64,000 nucleotides of DNA, from NCBI RefSeq assembly GCF_012295575.1, contig NZ_CP051180.1, forward strand, positions 62,001 to 126,000, in the 5' to 3' direction. This DNA comes from Ferrimonas lipolytica (lineage in GTDB: Bacteria; Pseudomonadota; Gammaproteobacteria; Enterobacterales; Shewanellaceae). Below the pieces are notes generated by a model. That model ran no database searches, had not been told where the DNA came from, and saw only the letters and a list, made by a program, of their open reading frames with translations. Made by a program: the position numbers and the translations under genes. Below, one piece after another: positions 35,542 through 44,913 of the stretch. The stretch's first letter is position 1, and every line of letters begins with the position of its first letter.

Positions 35542-35960
35542 GCAAGCAAACGGGCATCGCCTTAGTTTCAAGTATCTTGCTTCTTTTGACGTTAACTCTA
35601 GTTGCCGTTTCATTGGCTGACCGTAGTCGCTTAACGGTTCAGATGGCGGCTGCTGGGGTGGCCAGAGAGGAGGCCAATCAGCAGGTTAATGGTATCCAAG
35701 AGGAGTTTATTGACCAGCAACGGCAGCTCAGTGGCAGTAGCGCCTTTGTGGTAACGCCGAGCACTAACACTGGGCCGAATCAGGTCAACTTTTTGGCCGA
35801 GACGGGATGCAGAAGGAGCCGCAATGCCACTTCCAGTGGGGTGATTGTCTGTCGGCAAAGCGAGTTAATCAGCACAGCAGTGTTTGGTCGAAATGACCGA
35901 GGTAGCCTGTCTGTCATCTCTGGGATTGAACAGCCAGTTTTGCAATCGTTAGGGAACTAG
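35538..35960 (+). CDS. pilX: Type IV pilus assembly protein PilX
   Basis: This 140-residue protein has the motif KQTG-IALVSSILLLL: prepilin-like but without the +5 Glu, as is usual for PilX-type (GspK-like) tip pilins. A short helical stalk precedes a small C-terminal domain with a Cys pair. Position between pilW and pilY1 supports the call; sequence similarity alone is weak. Confidence 0.8.
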   Translation: MSKQTGIALVSSILLLLTLTLVAVSLADRSRLTVQMAAAGVAREEANQQVNGIQEEFIDQQRQLSGSSAFVVTPSTNTGPNQVNFLAETGCRRSRNATSSGVIVCRQSELISTAVFGRNDRGSLSVISGIEQPVLQSLGN

Positions 35961-35961
35961 G

Positions 35962-38900
35962 ATGAAAAGATTAAGCATAGGGAGCGGTGTTGCTCTGTAC
36001 CTGTTTTGTGGTTTGCAAGCCAGTAGTGCTGATGACACTGAACTGTATGTCTCTAACGGTTCCTTGGTAGCGAATTCTCGGCCGAAAGTGCTCTTGGTGA
36101 TGGATACCTCTGGATCAATGGCGTGGAAGCTAGAAAATACCTCGCTCCCTTTCGACCCCAGCAAGACCTACTCAACGGGCAAACGAATTTTCTACGTTAT
36201 TGGCAATGATGGTGACGACTTGCCAGACCCCTCTTCCAGTACCGAAAAGCGGGTGTTAGCGGCGAGCACTAACGGGTGTAACTATGCTCAGCAGCAACAT
36301 GGACTAAGTTGGAGATATTCGCGGCTTGAATACACCGGTTACATCACCGACCAATTCCAATACTTTGATTACGCAGATAACAACAATCAGTGGAAAGATT
36401 TTCCCGAACAATTTAGCGCCGATAATAAAGACACCGTTATTGAGTGTTATCAGGACTTGAGTGATGCCGATGCCGTGAATGCCTCGTCATCCAATTTTAC
36501 TAACACCGGCTTTCCGTTAAACACCGCACAGGCGTATGACAATATCGCAGTGACGGCCAGTGCCAGTGAGCGACAAGAAGCGGCAGCCAATTCGATAGCA
36601 GCAACCGGAATCGATGAGGCTCCAATTGTTACTATCTACTCCGAGAACTACCTAGCGTGGTACCACAGTCGCAATGAGAGCCAAAATCTAGGCAACCCAA
36701 CGCGCATCGAGGTAGCTAAAGACGTACTTATCCGCCTCATTGACTCTACCCCAGGGGTAGATTTTGGCTTAGCCATTTATAACCGCAGCCATAACGGTGG
36801 GCGCGTCATTCATGGCATTGAACCAACCGATTCAGACCGACGTTTAGTGCTGCAACAAACCATTGATGATTTGGTTGCTAATGGGGGCACGCCGTATGCT
36901 GAAACGGGTTTTGAGATGTATCGTTACTTTCGCGGCGGAAAGCCTTTATTAACTAATAGAGTCAAAGATTTAACGCCGAAATATGATAGTAGCGTTATCA
37001 ACTCGTCAGGTGACTACATTAGCCCCTTCGACACCTGTCAAAGTGAAGCCTACATGGTATTTATGTCTGATGGCGCCCCAGAATCAGATAATGACTTCGA
37101 TTATAAGATTCTCGGAGAAGACTACGATACTGAAGATGGCGAACCGTTTTCCATCACCACTGCGTCCAAATACGTCCATTCAGGAAAACGTACTAAATAT
37201 TCTAATGGGAATTGGTACGAGCAAAATTTTACCATTAATAGTTATTTTCCGGCGTTAGCTGAAGGAATGTCGAAGAAGGTCGATATGGCGCCACTGATTC
37301 AAGGGCGGCAAGCGGTTAAGGTTTATCCGGTTGGCTTTGGTTTTTCAAGTGACTCGGTGGAGTCCAGCTTCGGTGAGGAGATCGCTGAAAGGGCTGACAC
37401 TGAAGCCTACGAAGCGAATGACGCCACCTCGTTGCAGAGTTCCTTCAAGGAGATTATCGGTACCATTTTGGCTAAAAATGCCGCATTTACCTCTCCTTCG
37501 GTTGCTGCCAGTAACTTTGACCGAACCCAGACGCTGGATTCTGTCTACTACTCCATGTTCCTGCCCAGTGATCGTCCCCGTTGGTCCGGTAACTTAAAAA
37601 AGCTCAAACTCGATAGCGACGGTAACATTGTCGGTACCGGAACTACTGGCGGTGATTTAGCCGGGGTTGACGCTGATGGTGAGATTGCTGATGACACCTG
37701 TACCTACTGGACCAGTAAAGCAACCTGTGCGGCAGCCGGCGGTGGTGGCGATGGCAATGATGTCTTGGTTGGTGGCGCGGTGGAGTCGATAACGCCAAGC
37801 AGTCGTAAGATTTTAACCATCCCAGCAACAGGCACTGGTGTGCTGGTTAATCTTACCCTTGCCAGTCTTCAAGCCAGCGTCGGTAGTGACGAGAATCTGC
37901 GCTCGGCTCTCCAAGTAGATAGTGCGGCCGATCTGAGTAAATATGTCGCTTGGCTTGAAGGTTTTGATGTTGATGATGAAGATGAGGACGGCAGTAGCAG
38001 CGATGCTCGCAGTGCCCTGATTGGTGACCCGTTACACTCCAAGCCGTTAGCTATTGATTACGGCAGCGGCTATGGTACTCGCGTTATCATGGGCTCCAAT
38101 CATGGCTATCTACACATGTTTAAAGATAAGGGCACCTCAGTTGAAGAGAGCTGGGCTTTTTATCTCCCAGATATGTTGCCAACCCTAGATGAACTGCGAC
38201 AAAACGAGCAAACCGGTGGGCATACGGTCTACGGCATCGATGGTTCGCCGACCGCTTACGTGCTGCAAAGTGATAACAATGCCACCATTGGCAGCGGCGA
38301 TAAGGTCTGGTTGTACTTCGGTCTTCGACGCGGCGGGCGTGGTTATTACGCCATGGACATCACCAATCCTGATGCACCTAAGATGATGTGGCGTCTGGAT
38401 CATACCGATAATGACTTTACTGAACTCGGTCAGTCTTGGTCAGAACCGGTAATAACTACCATTCCACGGGCTGGGGATGATGCCGGTAAGCCGGTATTGA
38501 TCTTCGGTGCTGGCTACGATGAGCGTAAAGACGCCATCAGTGTTGGCAGTACCGATACCATGGGCCGTGGGATCTTTATTGTCGACGCGGAAACCGGAGC
38601 ACTGGTGCATCGATTCATTGCCGACGGTACCGGTGACGATACCACCAATGTGGCAATAACCGATTCAATCCCGGCTACCGTGACCGTAATGGACAGCGAT
38701 GCCGATGGTGTTACCGATCGGCTTTATGCTACCGATACTGGCGGTAATATCTGGCGTATCGATTTGGTCGGTACTGACAGCAGCCAATGGAGTGCTTATA
38801 AGTTTGCTGAACTTGGGGGCGATACAGTGGTTAGCGACCGACGCTTTTTTGCTGGGGTAAGCGTGGCCCAAACCTCAGCGGAGATGCGCGAAACCGTATC

Positions 38901-39546
38901 AATCTCTGGGAGTGGTAGTGGATCAACTTCGGTGACGGTATCCAAAGAGATCCCCTATGACGCGGTATTGGCTGGCTCCGGCAATCGTGCTCATCCCAAT
39001 GCAACGGGTACCGATAACTACCTATTCGCGTTAAAAGATCTCAATATTGTCAGCCAAAATTGGCCATCTGATGGTTTGCCTGAGCCCATTAAGGTTGCCA
39101 ACCTATACAGCGTAGCCGGCGATCCCTTTACTACCGATGGAGCCAGTGAGCAGGAGTATTTGGATTTGAGCGAAGCTAAAGGTTGGTATCTGCCGCTGGT
39201 TGAACGAGAGAAGGCGCTGGCACAACCGGTTGCCATCGCTGGGATAGCCTATTTCACTACCTTTACCCCCGGAGAAGTGGACAGCGCTACCTGTTTATCC
39301 AGTGGCGGTGGGCAGTTGTATGGATTGGGCTTGCAGCAAGGGCTGCATGTTGTCACCACCTCATTAGGAGACAGCTTGCCCGACTCGCCGCAATTAGTTG
39401 TGGCGCCAGCTCCTGAAAGTGTTGGTTCCGACTGGAGCCCTGAATTAAGACTTATCGCGCCTGATCTGGTCAACGATACCGACACTACGCAAACAGGGCT
39501 GATGCTCACGCCGAGTCGTGTTTACTATCAATATGGGGCGCAATAA
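35962..39546 (+). CDS. pilY1: Type IV pilus tip adhesin/assembly protein PilY1
   Basis: This 1194-residue secreted protein has a signal peptide (cleavage near SSA). The N-terminal von Willebrand A domain starts around residue 44 with a MIDAS string DTSGS. The C-terminal PilY1 beta-propeller runs from about 690 onward. A calcium-loop motif DSDADGVTD is at about 911-919, matching the site that controls retraction in Pseudomonas PilY1. An acidic run DVDDEDEDG is near 670. It is expected at the pilus tip for adhesion and surface sensing, in contact with the minor pilins encoded around it. Confidence 0.93.
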   Translation: MKRLSIGSGVALYLFCGLQASSADDTELYVSNGSLVANSRPKVLLVMDTSGSMAWKLENTSLPFDPSKTYSTGKRIFYVIGNDGDDLPDPSSSTEKRVLAASTNGCNYAQQQHGLSWRYSRLEYTGYITDQFQYFDYADNNNQWKDFPEQFSADNKDTVIECYQDLSDADAVNASSSNFTNTGFPLNTAQAYDNIAVTASASERQEAAANSIAATGIDEAPIVTIYSENYLAWYHSRNESQNLGNPTRIEVAKDVLIRLIDSTPGVDFGLAIYNRSHNGGRVIHGIEPTDSDRRLVLQQTIDDLVANGGTPYAETGFEMYRYFRGGKPLLTNRVKDLTPKYDSSVINSSGDYISPFDTCQSEAYMVFMSDGAPESDNDFDYKILGEDYDTEDGEPFSITTASKYVHSGKRTKYSNGNWYEQNFTINSYFPALAEGMSKKVDMAPLIQGRQAVKVYPVGFGFSSDSVESSFGEEIAERADTEAYEANDATSLQSSFKEIIGTILAKNAAFTSPSVAASNFDRTQTLDSVYYSMFLPSDRPRWSGNLKKLKLDSDGNIVGTGTTGGDLAGVDADGEIADDTCTYWTSKATCAAAGGGGDGNDVLVGGAVESITPSSRKILTIPATGTGVLVNLTLASLQASVGSDENLRSALQVDSAADLSKYVAWLEGFDVDDEDEDGSSSDARSALIGDPLHSKPLAIDYGSGYGTRVIMGSNHGYLHMFKDKGTSVEESWAFYLPDMLPTLDELRQNEQTGGHTVYGIDGSPTAYVLQSDNNATIGSGDKVWLYFGLRRGGRGYYAMDITNPDAPKMMWRLDHTDNDFTELGQSWSEPVITTIPRAGDDAGKPVLIFGAGYDERKDAISVGSTDTMGRGIFIVDAETGALVHRFIADGTGDDTTNVAITDSIPATVTVMDSDADGVTDRLYATDTGGNIWRIDLVGTDSSQWSAYKFAELGGDTVVSDRRFFAGVSVAQTSAEMRETVSISGSGSGSTSVTVSKEIPYDAVLAGSGNRAHPNATGTDNYLFALKDLNIVSQNWPSDGLPEPIKVANLYSVAGDPFTTDGASEQEYLDLSEAKGWYLPLVEREKALAQPVAIAGIAYFTTFTPGEVDSATCLSSGGGQLYGLGLQQGLHVVTTSLGDSLPDSPQLVVAPAPESVGSDWSPELRLIAPDLVNDTDTTQTGLMLTPSRVYYQYGAQ

Positions 39547-39548
39547 CG

Positions 39549-39950
39549 ATGCATAAGCAGCTCGGAATTACCTTAATTGAGATGATGATTGTCGTGGTGA
39601 TCTTGGGGATCCTCTCCAGCATCGCTTACCCGTCATATCAGTCCTATGTTGGGCGGAGTTATCGAGCCGAGGCACATAGCCAGTTGCAGCAGATTGCCAA
39701 TCTACAGGAGCAGTATTACCTCGACCAACGCCGATTTAGCATGAATTTGGAGAATTTAGGTCTAGTCACCAGCTCCGCTAACGGGGACGCCATCGAAACC
39801 GACAGTGGCCGTTACACCATAGCGGTAACCTCAGCAGCGGGGTATACCCTTACCGCGACGGCACAAGGAGCGCAATCTACCCTTGATTCAGATTGTCCGA
39901 CGTTAGTGCTTACTATGACCGGTTCTAAAACGCCGCCGGCCTGTTGGTAA
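39549..39950 (+). CDS. pilE: Type IV pilus minor pilin PilE
   Basis: This 133-residue prepilin starts 3 bp after pilY1. Cleavage motif KQLG-ITLIEMMIVV with Glu +5, then ILSSIAYPSYQSYV, a typical PilE N-terminus. The C-terminal Cys pair (DCP...PPACW) closes a D-region disulfide. It is last gene of pilVWXY1E. It adapts the tip complex to the major pilin, whose gene is not in this window. Confidence 0.9.
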   Translation: MHKQLGITLIEMMIVVVILGILSSIAYPSYQSYVGRSYRAEAHSQLQQIANLQEQYYLDQRRFSMNLENLGLVTSSANGDAIETDSGRYTIAVTSAAGYTLTATAQGAQSTLDSDCPTLVLTMTGSKTPPACW

Positions 39951-40057
39951 TGGTTCGAATGTCGAGCCAATACCCGCGGCAAAAAGCTTCGCCTCTATAT
40001 TCCCCAGACACTTTGCCTTACACTTGCCGAGCTGATTAATGGATAGCTTGGTAGGGT

Positions 40058-41677
40058 ATGAGTAAGTCGTTGAATATCGCCTTAGCGCAAAGAAATTATA
40101 TAGTCGGAGACATCGAAGGTAACGCCAGTGCCATCTGTCTAGACATTGATGCTGCTGCACAACGTGGAGCAGATCTGATCCTGTTTCCTGAGTTGGCATT
40201 AACCGGCTATCCGCCGGAAGACCTATTACTGCGTCCAGATCTGATGGATCGCTGTCGGGTTCAGCTTGAGGTGATACAGCAGCACAACCCTAACATCGGT
40301 GTAGTGGTTGGTCATCCGCATATGGAAGAGGGCGAGTTGTTTAACAGCGCCAGCCTGTTTCATAACAACCAATGCCTTGCGCTTACTCACAAGCAAAAGC
40401 TGCCTAACTACCGCGTTTTTGATGAACAGCGATACTTTGCCAGTGGCGATAGTAGCTGTGTGGTCGAATTTGCGGGCCATCGGTTAGGGTTGTTGATCTG
40501 TGAAGATATTTGGCATCCAGAGCCGGTGGCGCAACTACGTGAGCAAGGCGCCGAGATCCTGCTAACCATCAACGCGTCGCCGTTTGACATGACCAAGCTG
40601 AATGAGCGACTCAACGTACTCGAAGCCTGCAGTGCCGAAGCAGAGTTGCCGGTGGTCTATCTTAATTTACTCGGTGGCCAAGATGAGTTGATTTTTGATG
40701 GTCACTCAATGGTGGTTGATAGCCATGGCCGGATCACCCAAGAGTTGGCTCAATTTGAGTCCACTTTGGCGCTGGTGCAGTTTGTTGATGGTGAGCCACA
40801 GCCGGGCGAGCGAGTAACACCACCGGCAGCGGCCGCGCAGATCTATAATGCGTTAGTGCTGGCGGTTCGTGATTACATCAATAAAAACCGTTTTAACGGC
40901 GCGGTACTTGGACTGTCTGGCGGTATTGATTCCGCTTTAACCTTGGCTATTGCGGCAGATGCCATTGGTGCTGATAAGGTTCAAGCGGTAATGATGCCGT
41001 TTAAATACACCTCAGACATCAGCCAAACCGATGCCGCGGCGCAGGCTGAAGCGATGGGAGTGGCTTACGACAGCGTTTCCATCGAACCAATGTTTGATGC
41101 CTTTATGGGTCAGCTTAAGCCGCTGTTTGCTGGTGCTGAGCGTGATACCACCGAAGAAAATCTCCAAGCACGCACCCGTGGGGTTTTGCTAATGGCGCTA
41201 TCGAATAAGACTGGGAAAATCCTGCTAACTACCGGTAACAAAAGTGAGTTGGCGGTGGGCTACTGTACCCTCTATGGCGATATGTGTGGCGGCTTTGCGG
41301 TGATTAAGGATCTGCCTAAACAGTTGGTTTATAGCCTGTCTCGTTACCGTAACAGCCTGTCTCCAGTGATCCCAGAGCGAGTAATTACTAGACCGCCATC
41401 GGCGGAATTAGCACCAGATCAGGTGGATCAAGACAGCTTGCCTCCTTATGATGTACTGGACGATATGTTAGAACGTTATGTTGAACAAGATCAGAGTGTT
41501 GCCGATATTGTTTCTGCAGGGCATAACGAAGCGGATGTGCGCCGGGTGATCCGCTTGGTCGATCTGAATGAATACAAACGGCGTCAGGCCGCGGTAGGAC
41601 CGCGGGTGACCCCTAGAGCCTTTGGTAAAGATCGTCGCTATCCGATCACCTCAGGCTTTGGCAAAGCAAACTGGTAA
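40058..41677 (+). CDS. nadE: Glutamine-dependent NAD+ synthetase
   Basis: This 539-residue two-domain enzyme has an N-terminal nitrilase-type glutaminase with triad candidates Glu45, Lys114 and Cys148 (LLICEDIW). The C-terminal synthetase has the PP-loop SGGIDSALT near 287. It converts deamido-NAD to NAD using glutamine nitrogen. The PII gene glnB begins 9 bp downstream; PII control of glutamine-dependent NadE has been reported in other proteobacteria, so the pair is probably functionally linked. Confidence 0.95.
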   Translation: MSKSLNIALAQRNYIVGDIEGNASAICLDIDAAAQRGADLILFPELALTGYPPEDLLLRPDLMDRCRVQLEVIQQHNPNIGVVVGHPHMEEGELFNSASLFHNNQCLALTHKQKLPNYRVFDEQRYFASGDSSCVVEFAGHRLGLLICEDIWHPEPVAQLREQGAEILLTINASPFDMTKLNERLNVLEACSAEAELPVVYLNLLGGQDELIFDGHSMVVDSHGRITQELAQFESTLALVQFVDGEPQPGERVTPPAAAAQIYNALVLAVRDYINKNRFNGAVLGLSGGIDSALTLAIAADAIGADKVQAVMMPFKYTSDISQTDAAAQAEAMGVAYDSVSIEPMFDAFMGQLKPLFAGAERDTTEENLQARTRGVLLMALSNKTGKILLTTGNKSELAVGYCTLYGDMCGGFAVIKDLPKQLVYSLSRYRNSLSPVIPERVITRPPSAELAPDQVDQDSLPPYDVLDDMLERYVEQDQSVADIVSAGHNEADVRRVIRLVDLNEYKRRQAAVGPRVTPRAFGKDRRYPITSGFGKANW

Positions 41678-42025
<348 letters not shown>

Positions 42026-42044
42026 TCCAGATCGGCTGCATATA

Positions 42045-42070
42045 CAAAGGCGCCGATTGGCGCCTTTGTT
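42045..42070 (+). terminator. Terminator after glnB
   Basis: CAAAGGCGCC-GATT-GGCGCCTTTG followed by TTGTTTG; ten-bp stem with a mixed T-tract. Confidence 0.85.
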
Positions 42071-42139
42071 GTTTGTCCAGCCACTCATTTTTATGGTCTT
42101 GGCTAGTGTTAGTCGCGCTAAGACGAAAGAGGAAACACC

Positions 42140-43075
42140 ATGAGTAACTCCCCAAGTGCATTGGCGTTGTCTGCTGTGCGCAAAACCTACGACGGTGGTG
42201 TTGAAGCCCTCCGCGGTATCGATTTAACCGTTGAGCAGGGAGATTTCTTTGCATTACTTGGCCCTAACGGCGCCGGTAAGTCGACCACCATTGGGGTGAT
42301 CAGTGCGTTGGTCAACAAAAGCAGTGGCAGCGTGCAGGTTTTTGGCCATGATATCGACCGGCAACTTAATGACGCTAAGCGCTGTATTGGCCTCGTTCCG
42401 CAAGAGTTCAACTTTAACCAGTTTGAAACCGTGTTACAGATTGTGGTTAACCAAGCCGGTTACTACGGTGTGCCACGAGCTGAAGCGGCGGTTCGCGCTA
42501 AGACCTATCTAACTCAACTGGATTTGTGGCAAAAGCGCGATGCGCGCGCGCGCGAATTGTCCGGTGGCATGAAACGTCGCCTGATGATTGCTCGTGCGCT
42601 AATGCACCGTCCTAAACTGCTGATTTTAGATGAGCCTACCGCAGGAGTGGATATTGAGATCCGTCGCTCCATGTGGGAGTTTCTTAAACAAATAAATGAA
42701 GATGGCGTCACCATTATTCTAACCACCCATTACCTTGAAGAAGCTGAGATGCTGTGCCGTAACATTGGCATTATCGACAAAGGTCTATTGGTGGAATGCA
42801 CCAGCATGAAATCGTTGCTGGCCAAACTGGATGTCGAAACCTTTGTTTTAGACACCCCTGTTGATGCCCCTAAAGCGCAGCTACAAGGGTTTGATAGTCG
42901 TCAACTGGATGATCATACCTTAGAGGTTGATGTCCCTAAAACCGCTAGCCTTAACGCCGTGTTTGCTCAGTTAAGTGAGCAGGGGATTGAAGTGTTGTCG
43001 ATGAGAAATAAAGCTAATCGCTTGGAAGAGTTGTTTGTTAACTTGGTTGAGAACGGTCGCGAGGATAAAGCATGA
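42140..43075 (+). CDS. yadG: ABC-2 exporter ATPase YadG
   Basis: This 311-residue ATP-binding subunit shows Walker A GPNGAGKST, signature LSGGMKRRLMIARAL, Walker B LLILDEPTAGVD and the switch His in TTHYLEEAE. The stretch FNFNQFETVLQIVVNQAGYY is close to E. coli YadG. A C-terminal domain follows. A (CG) run at 42542-42555 encodes RDARARE and is just codon use. The permease gene overlaps by 4 bases. Substrate unknown for the family. Confidence 0.92.
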   Translation: MSNSPSALALSAVRKTYDGGVEALRGIDLTVEQGDFFALLGPNGAGKSTTIGVISALVNKSSGSVQVFGHDIDRQLNDAKRCIGLVPQEFNFNQFETVLQIVVNQAGYYGVPRAEAAVRAKTYLTQLDLWQKRDARARELSGGMKRRLMIARALMHRPKLLILDEPTAGVDIEIRRSMWEFLKQINEDGVTIILTTHYLEEAEMLCRNIGIIDKGLLVECTSMKSLLAKLDVETFVLDTPVDAPKAQLQGFDSRQLDDHTLEVDVPKTASLNAVFAQLSEQGIEVLSMRNKANRLEELFVNLVENGREDKA

Positions 43076-43842
43076 GCCACCCTTATTGGATCGCCCTAAC
43101 CAGCTTAGTACGTAAAGAGATCAATCGCTTTACTCGGATTTGGGTGCAAACCTTGGTGCCACCAGCGATCACCATGACCCTGTATTTTTTGATCTTCGGT
43201 AACCTGATCGGTTCTCGAATCGGCCAGATGGGCGGCTTCAGCTACATGGAATTTATTATGCCAGGCCTAATCATGATGGCGGTGATAACTAACTCTTACG
43301 CTAACGTTGCTAGCTCCTTCTACAGCGCCAAATTCCAACGCAATATTGAAGAGCTGATGGTGGCGCCGGTACCTAATATATTGATCATCCTAGGCTATGT
43401 TGCTGGTGGCGTGACTCGAGGTTTGTGCGTCGGTGTTATCGTTACCTGCGTCGCGATGATGTTTGTTGATATTCAGGTGCACAGCTTTGCCATGTTGCTG
43501 ATAACGGTACTGATGACTTCAACCATGTTCGCTCTCGGCGGCCTGATCAATGCGATCTTTGCTCGAAGCTTTGACGACATTAGCATTATCCCAACGTTCG
43601 TATTAACGCCGTTGACTTACCTTGGTGGTGTGTTCTATTCAATCTCGCTGCTACCAGACTTTTGGCAGGGGGTATCGCAACTGAATCCAGTGGTATACAC
43701 CATCAACGCCTTCCGCTATGGCTTTTTAGGTGTCAGCGATGTCAGCGTTGCCATGTCATTGGGTCTAATGGCGACATTTATTGTGGTGTTAACTGCGGTT
43801 GCTTACCGCTTGATCGACAAAGGCATAGGGCTACGTAGCTAA
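43072..43842 (+). CDS. yadH: ABC-2 exporter permease YadH
   Basis: This 256-residue inner-membrane protein with six helices is the partner of YadG. The ABC-2 motif region LTPLTYLGGVFYSISLLP is present near 185. Its TAA stop shares one base with the ATG of the methyltransferase gene that follows, so the three genes form an operon. Confidence 0.92.
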   Translation: MSHPYWIALTSLVRKEINRFTRIWVQTLVPPAITMTLYFLIFGNLIGSRIGQMGGFSYMEFIMPGLIMMAVITNSYANVASSFYSAKFQRNIEELMVAPVPNILIILGYVAGGVTRGLCVGVIVTCVAMMFVDIQVHSFAMLLITVLMTSTMFALGGLINAIFARSFDDISIIPTFVLTPLTYLGGVFYSISLLPDFWQGVSQLNPVVYTINAFRYGFLGVSDVSVAMSLGLMATFIVVLTAVAYRLIDKGIGLRS

Positions 43843-44513
43843 TGAATAACGGCAATTCTCGGGCGATTGAGTCTAATCAACAAGGGCTACATGAAAACCT
43901 CGATGCAACGGTACAGCGGCACCTACAGCATCAATTTCGCGCCCCGTATGCTGCTCACAGCATCGAGCTGTTTGAGCAACTAAAGCAGTGGAAAGAACAA
44001 GATGGACGCCCTTTGGTGTTGGACTCTTGTTGTGGGGTCGGTGAATCCACCGCTAACTTGGCGAAGCGTCACCCTGACGCGATTGTGTTAGGAATGGACA
44101 AGTCTGCTGCGCGGGTGGATAAACATGAGCATTACCATAGTGGTGTAGATAACTATCGGGTAGTCCGTGCCAATCTCAATGATCTATGGCGCATGATGGC
44201 CGAGGACAACTGGCAGCCAAGTCATCATTACCTGTTGTACCCTAACCCATGGCCAAAGTCGTCCCATCTGCAGCGACGCTGGCACGGCGGACCGCTGTTT
44301 CCGTCATTATTGGCATTGGGCGGGCAACTGGAGCTACGCTCGAATTGGCAAATCTACTTGAGTGAATTTCAGCGGGCGCTACAACTGGCCGGGCATGATG
44401 GTGAATTTACCCCAATGCCGAACGATCAGCCATTGACGCCATTTGAGCGTAAGTATGGGCAATCTGGACAACCGTTGTATCGACTTGTGGCGGATTTAAC
44501 CATAAAGCAGTAG
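43842..44513 (+). CDS. TrmB-like SAM-dependent methyltransferase
   Basis: This 223-residue cytoplasmic protein has the SAM-binding motif LVLDSCCGVGEST near 58 and YPNPWPKSSHLQRRWHG near 130, closely resembling the F-P-D-P-W-P-K-x-R-H segment of tRNA (guanine-46-N7) methyltransferase TrmB. It differs from canonical TrmB by SCCG in the SAM motif and Asn for the usual Asp in PNPWPK. It may be a second TrmB-type enzyme acting on another position or substrate. It is the third gene of the yadGH operon. Confidence 0.82.
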   Translation: MNNGNSRAIESNQQGLHENLDATVQRHLQHQFRAPYAAHSIELFEQLKQWKEQDGRPLVLDSCCGVGESTANLAKRHPDAIVLGMDKSAARVDKHEHYHSGVDNYRVVRANLNDLWRMMAEDNWQPSHHYLLYPNPWPKSSHLQRRWHGGPLFPSLLALGGQLELRSNWQIYLSEFQRALQLAGHDGEFTPMPNDQPLTPFERKYGQSGQPLYRLVADLTIKQ

Positions 44514-44626
44514 CTTTGGCCGTTCAATATATCCAATTTAACAAAAAGTTCTTATATATCAATAGCTTTGTTGTTGGCATGATATTGGCTTGTATCTCGC
44601 TATTAAGATCATCAGAGATTGCGATT

Positions 44627-44719
44627 ATGTCGAGAAGTCAGCTGAAATGGTTAATGGTTTGCGCGGGGGCAACCATAGTATTGTCGAGCCAAGCGTTGTT
44701 GGTCTGGGCCATCCGTTAA
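44627..44719 (+). CDS. Possible 30-residue single-helix membrane peptide
   Basis: ATG at 44627 gives MSRSQLKWLMVCAGATIVLS and a further ten residues ending VWAIR: a basic start, one hydrophobic helix and a basic end, the usual shape of small membrane proteins. No strong ribosome binding site is visible. It lies 114 bp after the methyltransferase gene. Low confidence. Confidence 0.25.
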   Translation: MSRSQLKWLMVCAGATIVLSSQALLVWAIR

Positions 44720-44740
44720 GCCACAACCAGTTTGAAAACC

Positions 44741-44764
44741 AGCCCAGAACTGCAATTCTGGGCT
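44741..44764 (-). terminator. Terminator after the 45-residue minus-strand gene
   Basis: AGCCCAGAA pairs with TTCTGGGCT around a 6-base loop. On the minus strand it is followed by GGTTTTC, and lies 12 bp after the small gene's stop. Confidence 0.6.
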
Positions 44765-44775
44765 CTGTGTGCTTG

Positions 44776-44913
44776 TTACTCTTGTTCAGGCAGTTCGCGG
44801 CTTTGCTCGAGTAGATCAACCAATTGGTGACCCACTGCGCCGTCGCGCCATGAATTGTTGCTTTCCTGTACCGACTCCGTCGATTGTTCTTGCTGATTGT
44901 TCTGTTCCATCAT
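44776..44913 (-). CDS. Small acidic Gln/Glu-rich protein (45 residues), unknown function
   Basis: The reading frame starts at 44913 (ATG ATG) with AGG a few bases upstream and ends in TAA at 44776. The product is soluble, acidic and rich in Gln, Glu, Ser and Asn at its N-terminus, with a helical C-terminal half (GHQLVDLLEQSREL). A stem-loop terminator follows immediately. Ribosome site, compact ORF and terminator together argue for a real gene. I do not recognise the family. It may not be the first annotation choice because of its length. Confidence 0.5.
   Translation of the reverse strand: MMEQNNQQEQSTESVQESNNSWRDGAVGHQLVDLLEQSRELPEQE

Noticed and set aside
42542-42555. Alternating CG run as Z-DNA or a repeat
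   Set aside because: It lies inside yadG and encodes RDARARE in frame; codon use explains it.
44516-44719. 67-residue plus-strand frame after the methyltransferase gene
   Set aside because: It starts at a TTG with no ribosome site; only the inner ATG at 44627 gives a plausible small membrane peptide, kept at low confidence.
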